This document shows, in pieces, positions 1 through 12,487 of a stretch of DNA of 64,000 nucleotides. The notes beneath the pieces were generated by a model. It was not told where the DNA came from and made no database searches. It saw nothing but the letters and a program-made list of their open reading frames with translations. Both the position numbers and the translations under genes were made by a program. Each line of letters begins with the position of its first letter. Position 1 is the stretch's first letter. The stretch covers positions 434,001-498,000 of the forward strand of contig JABMLP010000020.1 of assembly GCA_013176395.1 (NCBI GenBank), given 5' to 3'. The stretch comes from Venturia oleaginea. Lineage: Eukaryota > Ascomycota > Dothideomycetes > Venturiales > Venturiaceae.

Positions 1-3000
1 TCGTGATCGCGTTATCATACCTTGCTCAAAGTCGCCCCAGCGCTTCATCGTGATCTTGCTGCTGTCAAACTCGCCCTCATACTCGTATCCTGCTTTCTTA
101 ACCTTCTCTCCCGCCGTCTTCCGCGTTTCACCCCAGCTGAAATCGTCAAATTTCCAGAAGGCATAGGTAGGTAGCACAAAATTCCATATGGGCAGAGAGA
201 ACAGATACACGAACATCCAGCCAACATATGAGATACGATGAGCTGTCAGGACGATAAGGATGGCGGGGAGACCGAGAATCAGACCCAAGAGAATGAGTGG
301 GATGACCGGAGCCTCTGTGTGAGTAATGGCTGCCTTGATCGAGATCGCAACTAAGGCCATGGTCAGCGGAACGTTTCACGATATCATAAGGCATCAACGT
401 ACTGAGGTATATCGTGAAAGAGATCGCGGCAGGCAGAACCAGGGTTCCCATCAGCTCGATGAAGATGACAAACTGCATGCTGAAACAGAATGTCCCGCAA
501 AGATCCCTAACAAGTACCAGTTCCATGAGGTTGTGGACAGTACTGTTGATCCATCTTCGACGTTGTGATAGTAGCACACGGAATTGCTCCGGGACCGTTG
601 TTTTGCAGACAGCTTGTGGAACAAACACCTGCTTTCGCTTAGGGAACGTTTTCAGCATGAGCGTGGACAAATATCGATCCTCGCCCAGTAGCAGCAGGTT
701 CTTTTTGTGCAATGTGTCAACCACGTTTTCTGAGTAATGTTCAACAACATCAGGGTTTGCCAGAATGGGAACCCAGTAGTTTTGGCCACCCTTGGGTGCC
801 TTGATCCGATACATGCAGAAGCAGCCGGGGAGACAAGTCACACCACCGAAGACCGACTCGAACGATTTGGACAAATGATGCGAGATGAAGTATCTAAATT
901 GGATCAGTTAAAGGATTCCGACGTTGCATGTAAGCGGACTCACTCAAAGACCTGGATCATCGTCACCCAACTCTCCCGCTTATTGGCAATCTTTGTTTCT
1001 CCGCACAGCCCCATGATTTCAGGGTCCTTCACCATGGCAGAGATCATATGTGTGAGACTGTCAGGGAACACTTTCGTATCGGCGTCAACCATGAGCACGA
1101 CTTCGTAGAAGTCGGGGGCGATGCCGGTTATTTTCCAAATACCGTTGAACATCTCGAATTCCAATTCCGTCATCCTTTCATCGAACATGACCTTTTGAAG
1201 GAACGACATGAGAATGATTTGACTGTCACGCTTGCCGCGATTGCCCGGCTTGCTTGTGGTCTTTTCGTCCGGTGTGCCGCATTTGACAATGACCATCATC
1301 GGAACACGCTCCTGTTTTCCTAGCGGAATTCTAGAATCTGCGCCATAGTCGTAAAAGCCAGCGTAGATTTTAGCCATGTTGTGGCGTTTGGAGCCACTAG
1401 CAACAGCCACGTAAGAGAATGGCTGAACATCTTCAGGTAGCACAGCGTGGTCCTTCATCATGCCGAGACAGACTTCAGGTGTGGTAATATCCTCGCCTTC
1501 ACCTTGGATTAACCCATCGCAAATAACGAGGATCAACTTGTGGCTATTCGGATAATCGGTCGTCGCGACAGAGTCCAGCGTGGTTCGAATGCCGTCGTGG
1601 CCTTCGGAGTAGGCAGTAACCAAGCAGATCCCATGGATCAATGGATATCCAAAAGGCTGCCATTCAGCGGGTGGTTGTGGAACCACAGCTTCGTGTATAA
1701 AACCAGCAGGGCCTGGGCCATCGCCGTCGAGGACTACACTTGAACGATTGTCGCCGCTCGGAAAATTTCTTTCACTCTGATCTCCTTGCTTGTACAGGGA
1801 GCTGCCTGGGATCAAGCGCGAGGTAGACGTCTGACTAGCCATGGTAGTTGGTGGTGGACGATTCTTCGCCCGGTCAATAGCGTAGGGACTAGTGAAGCGC
1901 GAGGTTGTTGGCAGAAACATACTTCCTCTTTTGCTCGATCGGTCTGAGAATCCGGTAGCTGTATCGTTCAGTTTCGGCGGTGGACGATAGATATCATCAG
2001 ACCAATCCTCAATCTGTTTCTTCCGTAATTTGGAGTCTTGTCCACCAAGCGACGTTTTGGATGCCCCAAATTTGCGACAAAGGATCCATTGGAAAATCAA
2101 TGCCAGAAAGAATTTGGCACCCACGATGGCCAGAATGAATGCAAGCGAAACATATAGAACGACCCTGGAGGCAATGCATCCAACAGATGTTGTATCGACA
2201 GTGCCAACTTTGATGATTTCAGAAAGGCATCGCCCTATCTGCTTGTCACCGGCGGAGGAGAACGTGCGGGTGATATCGAGGCCTCGAAGAGCTTTGTTAT
2301 CGCGGATCTGGTTGAATTTGTCTGGATAGCTGACTGCACTTGTGTTGAAGAAGCGGACGAGGTCGAGATCGAGGACATCGCTGCCAAAAACCATTAGGTT
2401 GCGGGTTGTGTTCTTCAGATCATCCCATGTGAAGTACACATCTCCGAAAACATTGAGAGCGTAGTATGATTGCCGAGCATTTTTCGATGTGTGACAAGAG
2501 TAGCCAGAATAGTAAGGTTCAGTATCATTTGGCTTAGAGGTACCATCTTGCTTGAAAGGACGGCAGGGGAAGTACCAACCAAGGTTTCCGTCGTCGTCTT
2601 CAGGCACATCTGAGCCTTTGACCTTTGTAATCAGGCCTTTGCACGCGCCATTGACGTTCTGGAACAAGAAAGATCCGTCATAACCTCCATAGCCTAGTCC
2701 TCCGTCGACAAGGTTTGGGACATCGAAAACAACATTTGCACCGTCCGCAATCCCTCGAGCCAGTGGATGATGGGATCCTACGAGGTTAATGGCCTTTCCG
2801 TTGAAGATCATGAACCCCCGATCTACCGTGTTCTGTCGCAGGCGGTTATTTGATCCAACAGGGCACACAGTCTCAGTGAACCCAAAAGTTAGATATCCGA
2901 CAAAGGCGCATATGACCAGGATTATGGTGATCAGGCCCATCTTTTCTCTCCATGCGCGTTGTTGCGCTTTGGCAGGTTTGCCAAAGCAACGCAGAATCGC

Positions 3001-3645
3001 ATCTGGGCACCAAAATGTAACTATGGCACAGTACACATTCCACAAACTGGGAGGGCGAATCGAGGCCAATTCACGCTGGCGCATCTCCTTCTCTTGCATC
3101 TTCTTGAACTCCTTTGTTGCCGGCTTCCTCCGCAATTTTCCATGCTTGCTGGCCTCATCAGGCATCTCGTCATACACAATCTTTTCTTTCATGGGAAGGC
3201 TTTGGTCCATTGTATCTCGACGATTCCGTGTCCCCCTGGGAGCAAGACTTTGCCTTTCCGAGCTGATGGTGTGTGCGATTGCATCTTGGTCTTCTGTGAT
3301 AGGGTCGTTTCCGGTTGTCGAAGGCTGGACCGCCATATTGTGTGCATGTTTACGGTAGTGATAATTCGGGTGATCGCGATCAATTCGATTCCGCTCTGGC
3401 CTGATCAGACTCTTTTTGCGAGACAGGTCTCCATGCTCCCCGTTGCTCGGCGCCATCATGGGTGACCGATCGTCCACCGGTGTGCCTAGAGATGGGTATG
3501 GACGGGAGTGAGAATTACGGCCTAGGTTTGCTCGAGTTGTTGGACTTGCATACGGCGGTCGAGAGGGACCTCCACCGAGTCCAGGACTTTCCACATGCTC
3601 GTCTGATTGAGGTCGACGCCTTCGCTCCTTCCGCGGCGATGCCAT
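1..3645 (-). CDS. Class IV chitin synthase (yeast Chs3-type), 3' end outside the window
   Basis: Membrane-bound GT2 enzyme that polymerises UDP-GlcNAc into cell-wall chitin. Exons on the minus strand are 3645..944, 893..403 and 350..<1, with 50- and 52-bp introns in correct phase; 1181 residues are visible, close to the usual class IV length of about 1200. The N-terminus is a basic, disordered tail of about 200 residues. A membrane segment near 240-260 follows, then the cytochrome-b5-like region, a second membrane segment, and the GT2 core with [17 protein letters not shown] (about 971-976) and the catalytic QRRRW (about 1011-1015). The last exon has the membrane cluster and [11 protein letters not shown], typical of class IV. 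The ATG at 3645 was chosen because it opens the basic tail; an in-frame extension to 3684 lacks support. It is divergent from the SEL1 gene at 6032. No inactivating change is seen. Confidence 0.95.
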
Positions 3646-4790
3646 GGTTCTATCCGGCGAAAGGTTAGCCAAGTACAAGTACAATTGCTAAAAGAGGTTG
3701 TACAATTTCCTTACGAGGCTGTTTGAGAAAGTGAACGACTCTGGGGCGGCACGACTTCTCGCGCGAAGTAGAAAGTGTTCGGGGGCAGAAGATGCACCAA
3801 GATGCAGTAGAACAATGAGGCTGACTGTGACTGTGCCTCCAGGGTTAGGGTTTGACAACAAAGACAAACAAAAGACTGGCGCTCGGAATGGAAAGGTTGC
3901 GTTTCGTAACTAACGAGGGTACAGGAAATGCTAGCAGAGCGAAAGACTAAACAACAACGAGTGTGAAGGGTCAGAGATTACGAGGATGGGATGGGTAGTG
4001 AGAAGAGACGATGGTTCCCCAACCAACAGAAATGCCAAACGCTCGAACGCCTCCCCCATGAGAGGATCATGGCGGCGATTTGCCGGGTAAATAGAGTAGG
4101 AAGCAGGGCACAGGGGATGACGCCACTGGACAGATCAAGTCCTGCTAGCATGTCCGCGCTAGGTAGAAATGTTGTGCGCGGAGAATAGCAAGATTTTGTG
4201 TATTTGCATCGCCAGTATTCGTCTCCGCACTCTCGTATTCTCACCATCTGCAAAACATACATGGTAATCAGATGTTGTGTGTGTCACGGCATGATTCGTG
4301 GAGCCTTCAAGGATCCCCCCCTTGTGAGGTCAATGATGGCCGGCAACGCACCAGTGGCGAATCCAAGTGTATCAATACTCCTGCATGAACGGCGGAAAGA
4401 AGTGGATATAGATTATTACTCCTACCACATCCTATGTCGTTATCAAGTACTCGTTACGAGTATTATCTTCACTCTATTTCTAGATTCCACGCCAGTGACT
4501 GGTCATATCGATGTACGGTCCATCTGTCGGATCGCCTTGACGTTGTTTGCTCTAGTCAAACTTCTGGAATCACGAAAACGGGTAAACTGTTTGCAGATGG
4601 ATGACAGATTGAGAATTTGTTCACCATTATGACCTCCAAATCCGCTTTGGGGTCACAGGGCTGAGAAAATTGGTATATCCGAAAATAGTGTAGACTTGTT
4701 TCGGGTGGCAGAGCGCCCGTAGTATGGTGGAACAGCATGAATTCGAGAAGATGCTCTTCTTTTCTAGCAGCGTCATGTCTCATTGAGCAT

Positions 4791-4830
4791 GTTCGCATGT
4801 TCGCATCTTCGCATCTTCGCATCTTCGCAT
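4791..4830. repeat. Tandem array of 8-bp unit (G/C)TTCGCAT, 5 copies
   Basis: Two GTTCGCAT units are followed by three CTTCGCAT units with no interruption. It lies in the shared divergent intergenic region, about 1.1 kb upstream of the chitin synthase start. Confidence 0.9.
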
Positions 4831-5338
4831 ACAGACTCTCTGTATACTTTTGTACGAGGAATGACGCGAGCATGCCACCGCGCATGTATCCGTACTCCAG
4901 AAAAGTCCAGCTATCCGAATCGCTGGGAATTCCGACGATAAGGACGCCATGTTGACGGCACGTCGTTCAAGATAAGGGAGAAGCAGATAAGAAGTGCAAA
5001 TGTAAACTTTGGTCGAGCCAAATTCTGTCGTTGCAAACGAACCCCATCTCCACCTGAACTCAACCTCAACTCTCCACCTCAAGGCCGGAGTCTGCTTCAC
5101 ACGGTGCAACATCGACGTCCCACTGAGTTTGCCAGGCACGAGCCAATCTTGGACTAAAAAGGGATACGAAGGAAATAGGCTCAGCAATCGTCTCCTTGCT
5201 GCTGAGAAATGCTGAGATGTCCGCTACTACCGCTAGGAACCTCGCAAGTCGAATCGAATCCGCACGCTTACGCGAAACCAGACTGGACTCCAGTCTAGTT
5301 TACGATCAAACAGGCCGGAGACGATACCCGATCGAATA

Positions 5339-5400
5339 GTGCCAGTGCCAGTGCCAGTGCCAGTGCCAGTGCCAGTGCCAGTGCCAGTGCCAGTGCCAGT
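5339..5400. repeat. Hexanucleotide microsatellite (GTGCCA)10
   Basis: Ten perfect copies of GTGCCA plus a partial unit. It lies about 630 bp upstream of the SEL1-gene start, so it may fall in that gene's promoter or 5' UTR. Perfect copies suggest active length variation between strains (inference). Confidence 0.95.
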
Positions 5401-6031
5401 CTTAGATTGGATGCCGATGGCAGCTAAAATGGCACAGCCCACCTCGGCATGGCCTAGAGGAATTGGTCGGCCATTTCTGGTGGCGCTCAAGGGACAACGA
5501 AAAAATGACTGATACATTTCAGTTGACCCTTTAGTACCTTCTCTCCCACCTTGAAGGATCAGGCTGAGCACCGACCGTTGGAAGTTGGAAAGGAAGTCCA
5601 TGTCCATGTCCAGCCGCCAGCCCAGTCCAGCCCAGCAATCCCGGGCAGGAGCGCAACGACAGACCAGTTCCCGGGGAGTTGAAAAGCTTCTCCACTAAAA
5701 CCAGGACCCCCTGCGAATATCATTGACAGCACCGACGATCGTTCGCCTTTACTATTTCGCATTCTTTACGGGGTACACAGTACTTGTCAGCAAACATCGC
5801 AGCCTATCTTTACCGCGAAGTACTCAGCTCGTTCTGTATATTCCACGGACAAGACGTCAAACATCAATATCGAGACTGACGCCACGTTCCATCAGGAGAG
5901 AGGAATTGTTACCAGGCGCGGAAGTACTGAAGAAGACTCGGTGGGACAGCCAGAATTACCACATCGTACATAGGAGTGGAGACCCTAGGAAGCCGGACGG
6001 TCCGGCCATAAACCACCAAGACGGTGTCAGA

Positions 6032-8156
6032 ATGGAAAAACCTCTACCTCCCATAAATGCAGTCCAGCAGGACTTCCACGCCCCTTCGTTCCAGAACAAT
6101 ACGCATGACACTGTAGCATCCAATCCCTCCTCCCCCTCTTACGATCCTCCTCCACGAACCTACTCTCATCCACCTCACAACTTCTCCCAAAAGCCTATTG
6201 CTATGGAATGCAAGCCACATGGTGGCCAGGAAAATTTCCTTCCATACAGTTCAGGACGCTATAGGGTGCGACGTCCTTCAGGGTCACTGGAGGAGGCAAC
6301 ATATGGCAGCAGAGCATCGCTAGCTCCGAGCGAGGAGGGCCACTCAAGGACGGCCTCTCGTGATATGGAGACACCAGAACCCGAGAGGAACTCAACCGCG
6401 TCGCTCCCTCTTCCTCCAACTCAAACGATACCAATCCGACGACGCCGCATAAGGGATCCTTCTGCCAGCATACCGCATTCCCAAGCCGCCGAGATATCCA
6501 CCACAAACACGCTCTCTTTTCACGACGTAGATGTAGAATCAAATGAATATGAAATCGGCGAATATAACCAAGATGAGCCGGCTGAGGTGTATCCTCCACT
6601 CCAATACTCCCATCAACCCTATAACGACAGCCCTAGAATGCAAAACAAAACGAATGGCGCAGCCTCGCCTATACCAGATCTCCAGTTACCACCAAAAAAT
6701 AACCGTCGTCCGAACTCAGTCTTGACAGCTGCCTCTGGTTCTGATGCATCTCATGGGCGCAATCAACGGCAGTCGCACCTATCTGTGGGACGAACGCCAT
6801 CCCCTGGTGGATCTCCTATTTCTCGTCCTCACTCTTCTCATCGCTTCTCTCCTGACAACCGACCGACCTCCTACATCGACTTACTCAACATCCCATACAC
6901 TCAGCAAGTTGCGCCTGCCCCCAACCTGGACAATTCTATACTTCGTGGCGCCGTGGGCAGTAACGCCGCACTGCTTGAGACCAGCAAGACTCTTGAGATG
7001 TACAGGGCGAATGTGAAGAAGACCAGCGATACAGCAGTGCAGTACGAATTTGCCATATTCATGGTGCAGACAGCGATGGATCTTCCAGTGGACGGAGGGA
7101 AAGGGCCCAACTCTCGGGAAGAAATGCTGAAGGAAGCCCGCCAAATTTTATACAAGCTGGCTGATCGAAGTTACCCTTTTGCACAATACTACCTCGCGGA
7201 CGGCTTTGCCTCTGGGCTGTTTAACAAAGGCAAGGAAGATCATGACAGGGCATTTCCGCTGTTTCTCGCGGCCAGTAAGCACGGCCATGCAGAATCAGGA
7301 TACCGTACGGGCTTAAGCTACGAATTTGGGTGGGGTTGTAGGAGGGATTACCTCAAAGCTGTACAGTTCTACAGAGCATCTGCTTCCAAGAACCATCCTG
7401 GTTCTGCGACACGTTTGGGGATGGCTTGTTTAGAGGGCACAATGGGATTGACCAATCACTATCGTGAAGGAATCAAGTGGCTCAAGCGAGCTGCGGAATC
7501 GGCAGACGCCCAGTACAACGCTGCGCCTTACGAACTGGGTAGATTGCATGAAAATGGTTATGGCGAGGACGTTTTCAAGGATGAAGTCTACGCAGCACAG
7601 TTGTTCACTCAATCAGCCGACCTTGGGCATCCAGAAGCGAATTTGGTCATGGGTAAGGCATACGAGCATGGCTTGTTGAGCTGCCCGAAAGATGCGGCCC
7701 TCAGCATCCATTTTTACAATGGTGCAGCACAGGCCGGGGTCCCTGAAGCGATGATGGCTCTATGTGCATGGTACTTGTTTGGCGCTGAGCCCATATTAGT
7801 CAAAGACGAGAACGAGGCATTCGAATGGGCCAAAAGAGCAGCTGAAACGAGTAAGTATACACGTTTCGTTACGATGTCACATGCACTAACAAATTGTTCC
7901 AGACTTTGCAAAAGCTGAATATGCTGTAGGCTATTTCAAAGAGGTCGGTATCGGCTGTAGACAAGACACACTCGAAGCAAATGTGTGGTACGTCCGCGCA
8001 GCTCAGCAAGGCGAAGATCGAGCAAAACAACGCCTGAAAATCATCCAAGAGGCTGCTTCTGGCGGCTCATCCGGTGGCACCTCCTTATCCGAGAAGTCCA
8101 AGAACAAGAAAGGCCTGTTCGGAAAGTTTGGAACCAAGGATAGTGGATCGTCATGA
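6032..8156 (+). CDS. SEL1-repeat protein, Chs4/Skt5-type chitin synthase activator
   Basis: Exons 6032..7850 and 7903..8156, 690 aa; the 52-bp intron joins ..AAETN|FAKAEY.. in phase. Residues 1-350 are disordered and rich in Pro and Ser. From about 360 to 670 there are about seven SEL1 repeats, which form a solenoid scaffold. In yeast, Skt5/Chs4 of this family binds and activates Chs3 at the bud neck; the neighbouring divergent chitin synthase is of the Chs3 type, which supports this role here. The tail is KKGLFGKFGTKD then SGSS. The C-terminal CaaX prenylation box of yeast Chs4 is absent, so membrane attachment would have to differ. ATG 6032 is the first ATG in frame and has a good context (gtcagaATGG). 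Alternative: another SEL1 scaffold not tied to chitin. Confidence 0.8.
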
Positions 8157-8768
8157 TCAGCTAGCTATTTCCTACATTTGCGTTTTTGATTGCATTGCAT
8201 TGGGCGTTGTGATGATAAACGACACTGTGAGGCACTTTTGGCATACTCCCCCATTTTCACGTCCTACAATTCCCAGCATTTGGCGTTATTGATGTGGCAT
8301 CTCCTGTTTGGCATTGGAACATCAGCTGGAAGAAAGGATACAATTGCATTTTTGGAATAGGATGGATAACAGCGAATTGGGACGATTCCTGTGTTGTAGA
8401 TATACCTCTAAACCTAAACGTAATTTCTGAACGACCCCCCTCCCTCAAGCTACCTCCTACGTTACGGTTCAGCAGGGGACGACAATGACAACGAGTATAA
8501 CCCGGATGATTGTGTATCCTATGTGGTGTGAGATTTTTTAAAATTTCTTGGAGAATGATTTTCAAACAAAATTAATCTCCCACTGTGCACGACAAAATGT
8601 ATGAGCCGTTGACTATATATATTTAAGTTTCATTCATTTTAGTTCTAATTGTTCGACGTTCTCCGACCTCGCAGATCACGGCCATTCAAAAACTTGGGTG
8701 ACCCAGAGACTCTCACAATTTTTCTCCATCGAGCATCAAGTCACACAACAAAGGTCGAAATTCTCACA
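8157..8768. other. Intergenic, SEL1 gene to ADE13
   Basis: No coding signal was found. It holds the 3' UTR of the SEL1 gene and the promoter and 5' UTR of ADE13, including a TATATATATTTAAG stretch near 8615. Nothing else is recognised. Confidence 0.5.
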
Positions 8769-10465
8769 ATGGCCGGTTTCGACGTCTACGCGACGCCTCT
8801 GACTTCACGTTACACCTCGCCTGAGGTGCAACAACTTTTCTCCCAGCGCTCGCGACACTCGACATGGCGAAAGCTCTGGCTTTACCTCGCTGAGTCGGAG
8901 AGAGAGCTCGGCATTGAGACAATCACTGAGGAAGCGCTGACGCAGATGAGGGAGAATTTGGTGCTGACAGATGAGGATTTTGAGGTCGCGAGGGTGGAGG
9001 AAAAGAGGAGGAGGCATGATGTTATGGCTCATGTGCATGCTTTTGGGAAAGCGGCTCCTGCGGCTGAAAGCATCATTCATTATGGGGTACGTTTTTCGGC
9101 TTAGAGTCACTTCCATTCGTGGATTCTTGCATCAAGAGCTCGGAATCGGATCCGATAGAGAGGGCGGAAATTCATTATGGGTCCAATCGTCCTTGCAATA
9201 GTCACTGACATATGGCTGGATAGGCTACGAGCTGTTATGTCACCGATAACACAGAATTGATTCTCATGCGAGATGCCATTAACCTTCTCCTACCAAAGAT
9301 GGCAAAGGTTATCTGGAATTTGGCAAAATTCGCCGTCGAGTGGAAGGCTGAGCCTACTCTGGCTTACACCCATCTGCAGCCTGGTATGGAATCCGTAATC
9401 GCATTTGAAACCTATGACACTGACTTCTTTCCTTACAGCACAACTAATCACAGTCGGCAAACGAGCTGCCCAATGGGCTCAGGACCTTCTCTTCGATCTC
9501 GAAGCCTTAGAGCACGTTCGTTCTGAACTAAGATTCCGTGGTGCTCAAGGAACAACAGGAACACAGGCCTCCTTCCTCGAGATCTTCAACGGAGATGCCT
9601 CAAAGTGCGATGCCTTGAACGACCTCCTCTGCAAGAAAGCTGGATTCCCATCATGCTATGATGTCTCCACCCAAACCTACACACGAAAAGTAGACCTGAT
9701 TGTTGCAAACGCAATCTCTGGATTAGGTGCAAGCGCGGAAAAGATCACAGGTGACATCAGACACCTGGCTGCCTGGAAGGAAATGGAGGAGCCATTCGAG
9801 AAGGACCAAATCGGAAGCTCGGCCATGGCTTATAAGAGAAATCCCATGAGAAGCGAGAGAATTTGTTCCCTATCAAGAGTATTGATGGGCAAGCCCATGA
9901 ACTTCGCGAACACGCTAGCTGACCAGTGGATGGAACGCACTCTCGGTACTATGAAATTCGAGTCTTCGACGAACTTTCTAACCAATAATCAGATGACAGC
10001 GCGATCCGTCGCATCGATATCCCAGAAATGTTCTTACTCGCCGACGCCATTCTTATTGGTCTCGACAACGTGACAAGTGGCTTAGTTGTCTACCCAAAAC
10101 GTATTCACGCTCGTGTTATGGAAGAGCTGCCATTCATGATTACCGAGAGCATAATAATGCAGCTCGTCGCCAAGGGAGAGTCACGACAAGAGGCTCACGA
10201 GCAGATTCGCGTCCTGTCCCACCAGGCTGGCAGCAATGTTAAGAACGAAGGTAAGGAGAATGACTTGGTCGAGCGTATCAAGAAAACCAAGTTCTTCGAG
10301 CCAATTTGGAGTGAACTTGACAGTATGACGAATCCTGCTCTATACACAGGCAGAAGTGTTGACATTGTTGAGAAATTCTGCGCCGAGGGTGGAGTTCTGG
10401 CGAAAAAGGTCGAGAAGTACAGGGCAATTATTGACAAGGCAGCTACTGCTGAACTGAGCGTTTGA
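8769..10465 (+). CDS. ADE13: Adenylosuccinate lyase
   Basis: Cytosolic purine-pathway enzyme that acts twice: it cleaves SAICAR to AICAR, and adenylosuccinate to AMP plus fumarate. Exons 8769..9086, 9224..9383, 9439..9945 and 9993..10465 give 485 aa (yeast Ade13 is about 482). The introns of 137, 55 and 47 bp all restore phase. Visible family features are AYTHLQPAQLITVGKRAA, the GAQGTTGTQASF loop, and the fumarase/ASL signature GSSAMAYKRNPMRSE around residues 285-298. The start MAGFDVYATPL matches the usual fungal N-terminus, about 10 residues before the first conserved block. No defects are seen. Confidence 0.97.
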
Positions 10466-10699
10466 AAATTGACATTACCAACTGGCTGAAGATGGAAAGG
10501 ATGATATTGAAGCCTTGGGAGCTTGCAGTTTGTGGTGCCTTCTTCTGATATCACTTCACATTGCTGCTAAATTCAACAACATTCCTTGACTCGACATACA
10601 ACCTTGTCCATGTGAGGGCATTGTATGTAAGCACGGCATGCAATTGCCCCGCACTGGGTGCGATGTTTGCAAGCTCAACAACTTCCTGCGATATTAGTT

Positions 10700-12101
10700 A
10701 TGCCACTTTTCTCTACTTCGTTCTGTCAATGCTCTAACCGCACGACCGATGAACTTCCACCACTGGAGTACGTCCCCCTGGTCGAAGGGGCAATTCGACT
10801 TCTCAATCTGCAACCAGCCAACAGCTGCAACGATACAATCTCCGGGGCCTTAGTGACCACTGACCTGAACGCGGACCACGCCCGCCGGATACAATTTACC
10901 GCCTTCTCTTACGAGTGGGGACCAGACGAAGGCGAATTGAATCCCGCCATCATCATTAGAAATGCTCGATTCGACCAAACCTTCATACTTTCCTACTCCG
11001 CCACCGACAAGCTCCGGGTGCTTCGAAAGATCGACATCAGGGCCGATGGTATCATTATACCTACCAAGCTTCAGACTACGATGTCGAGTACATCTGGATC
11101 AATCAAATCTGCATAGACCAAGAGTTTACTTCGGAGGGCAACCAGCAAGTACAACTGATGAGTGCGATCTACTCAAAAGCTGACTTCGTGATATCCTGAC
11201 TCGGAGAAGATCCAACCGTGGAAAAATATCTAGAGGACGCGATTCAACTGGCATCATCAGTCTCACCTCAAAGGTTCAAATTGTGGCACAGAACGGCACG
11301 ACTGAGGCTCCCTGCAGAGAGTTTGTCAATCTGTCCTACTGGAGACGATTATGGATTGACCAAGAGGTGCTCCTTGGAAAAGGGGGTTTGATACCTATGG
11401 CTGGGCAGTCAATCGTTTCGAGGTACCATTTGACCAACTTGCACGTCCAACATCGCACTCGAGTGGAGCTTTTGGAAGAACAGCCTTGGCCGCCAGTCCT
11501 CAATGACGTGCTTTTCCCCAACACAAATTCGTACAATTGGAACGGACATCTACATCTCTATTACGCCGTGTGCACATTGTCGTCTAACCACTGCCAGGAT
11601 CCAAGAGACAGGGTATTCGGGTTACAGGGGCTTGTTGCCAACGATGAAAGGATAGAGGTTGACTACAGCCTCTCCACGCGGGAAGTTTTTTTCCTTGTGA
11701 TTCAAGGTATTCTCAAGGCTGGAGTATTTGACACTGACGGGAAACATGCAGAGATGGATGGCCCATCTCGTGCGACTTCGAGACTTGAATTTCTTCGGCA
11801 AGTAGAAGAGATGCGACGGAGATTGGAATATCTGGCTGGGTATATGGAGGTGAGACTCGGCGTTGGAGATATTGAACAGATGCTGCTGCTGGATTTTAGT
11901 CGATCGAGACGTTCGACAAGATTGGTAAAGATACCTGATGGCTCGAACTTGAGGAGAGAAATCGCGCGCGAGGATTTAGGGATTGCTCGGGCGGCTGTTG
12001 TTGACAAGGCTGAAATGTCCATCACACCCTTTTCTTCATCTACGAATTGTGGTTCTGGCGCGGGGCGCCATCAATTCAGTGCTCTTATAACGCCTAGGTA
12101 A
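10700..12101 (+). pseudogene. HET-domain protein relic (heterokaryon incompatibility family)
   Basis: HET-domain proteins trigger cell death after fusion of unlike strains. The conserved blocks are present but spread over three frames. Frame 1 (from ATG 10700) has the FSYEWG block. After a frameshift near 11060 comes YIWINQICIDQE, then an in-frame TGA at 11197 where a Trp is expected (VIS*LGED). Another frameshift near 11285-11320 leads to YWRRLWIDQEVLLGKGG and DPRDRVFGLQGL, and the reading ends at 12101. No intron of plausible length repairs these breaks. Two frameshifts and a nonsense codon make it a pseudogene in this strain. Confidence 0.8.
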
Positions 12102-12487
12102 TCGAACATTTTGTTGGTTTTGAAATTCCTCACCTCGAGATCGATATGAATACTTCCTGGCAATCTGATTTTACGAACTCGCCAGGACGTTATCACTTGC
12201 GACTTCTGATTGAGAGAGAGGGTCGAATCTGAAGTGAAGTCTGTCTATGGGCACAGAATTGGTAACTCCACCGTGCCCGCCGTTTTGTATTGGGAGACTA
12301 TCCATTCCGTGTCTCCGATGAAACCATCTCAGCTCATTTGGTCTTTAGCTTATAATCCTAATGTAAAAGTACATAAACGACGAACCTTATCATGAAATTT
12401 GGCTGGCGACTTCAATACCACGCGCTTTCCATCGACCTATATAAACCTGTGTCCATTCAAACAAAAATCTTCTTGACATTTGACAGC

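Larger units (their letters stand above)
3646..6031. promoter_or_regulatory. Shared 2.4 kb divergent intergenic region (chitin synthase / SEL1 gene)
   Basis: No credible coding sequence was found on either strand. The region must hold both promoters and 5' UTRs of two divergent genes. It contains an 8-bp tandem array (4791-4830) and a 6-bp array (5339-5400), listed separately. The open stretch in frame with the SEL1 gene upstream of 6032 contains no ATG and is most likely 5' UTR. No specific transcription-factor site is claimed. Confidence 0.6.

Noticed and set aside
5233..5607. Minus-strand open frame with alternating Gly-Thr repeats
   Set aside because: The repeats come only from the (GTGCCA)10 microsatellite, and the flanks have no conserved features.
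5723..6031. N-terminal extension of the SEL1 protein
   Set aside because: No ATG in this stretch and no conserved content; treated as 5' UTR.
11197..11199. RIP as the cause of the HET-gene nonsense codon (TGG to TGA)
   Set aside because: The implied change lies in a CpC rather than the CpA context typical of RIP, and neighbouring sequence shows no A/T bias, so a single point mutation is enough.
12392..12487. Earlier start for the GRF-finger relic at 12392
   Set aside because: The segment before ATG 12488 has no family resemblance; the finger begins shortly after 12488.
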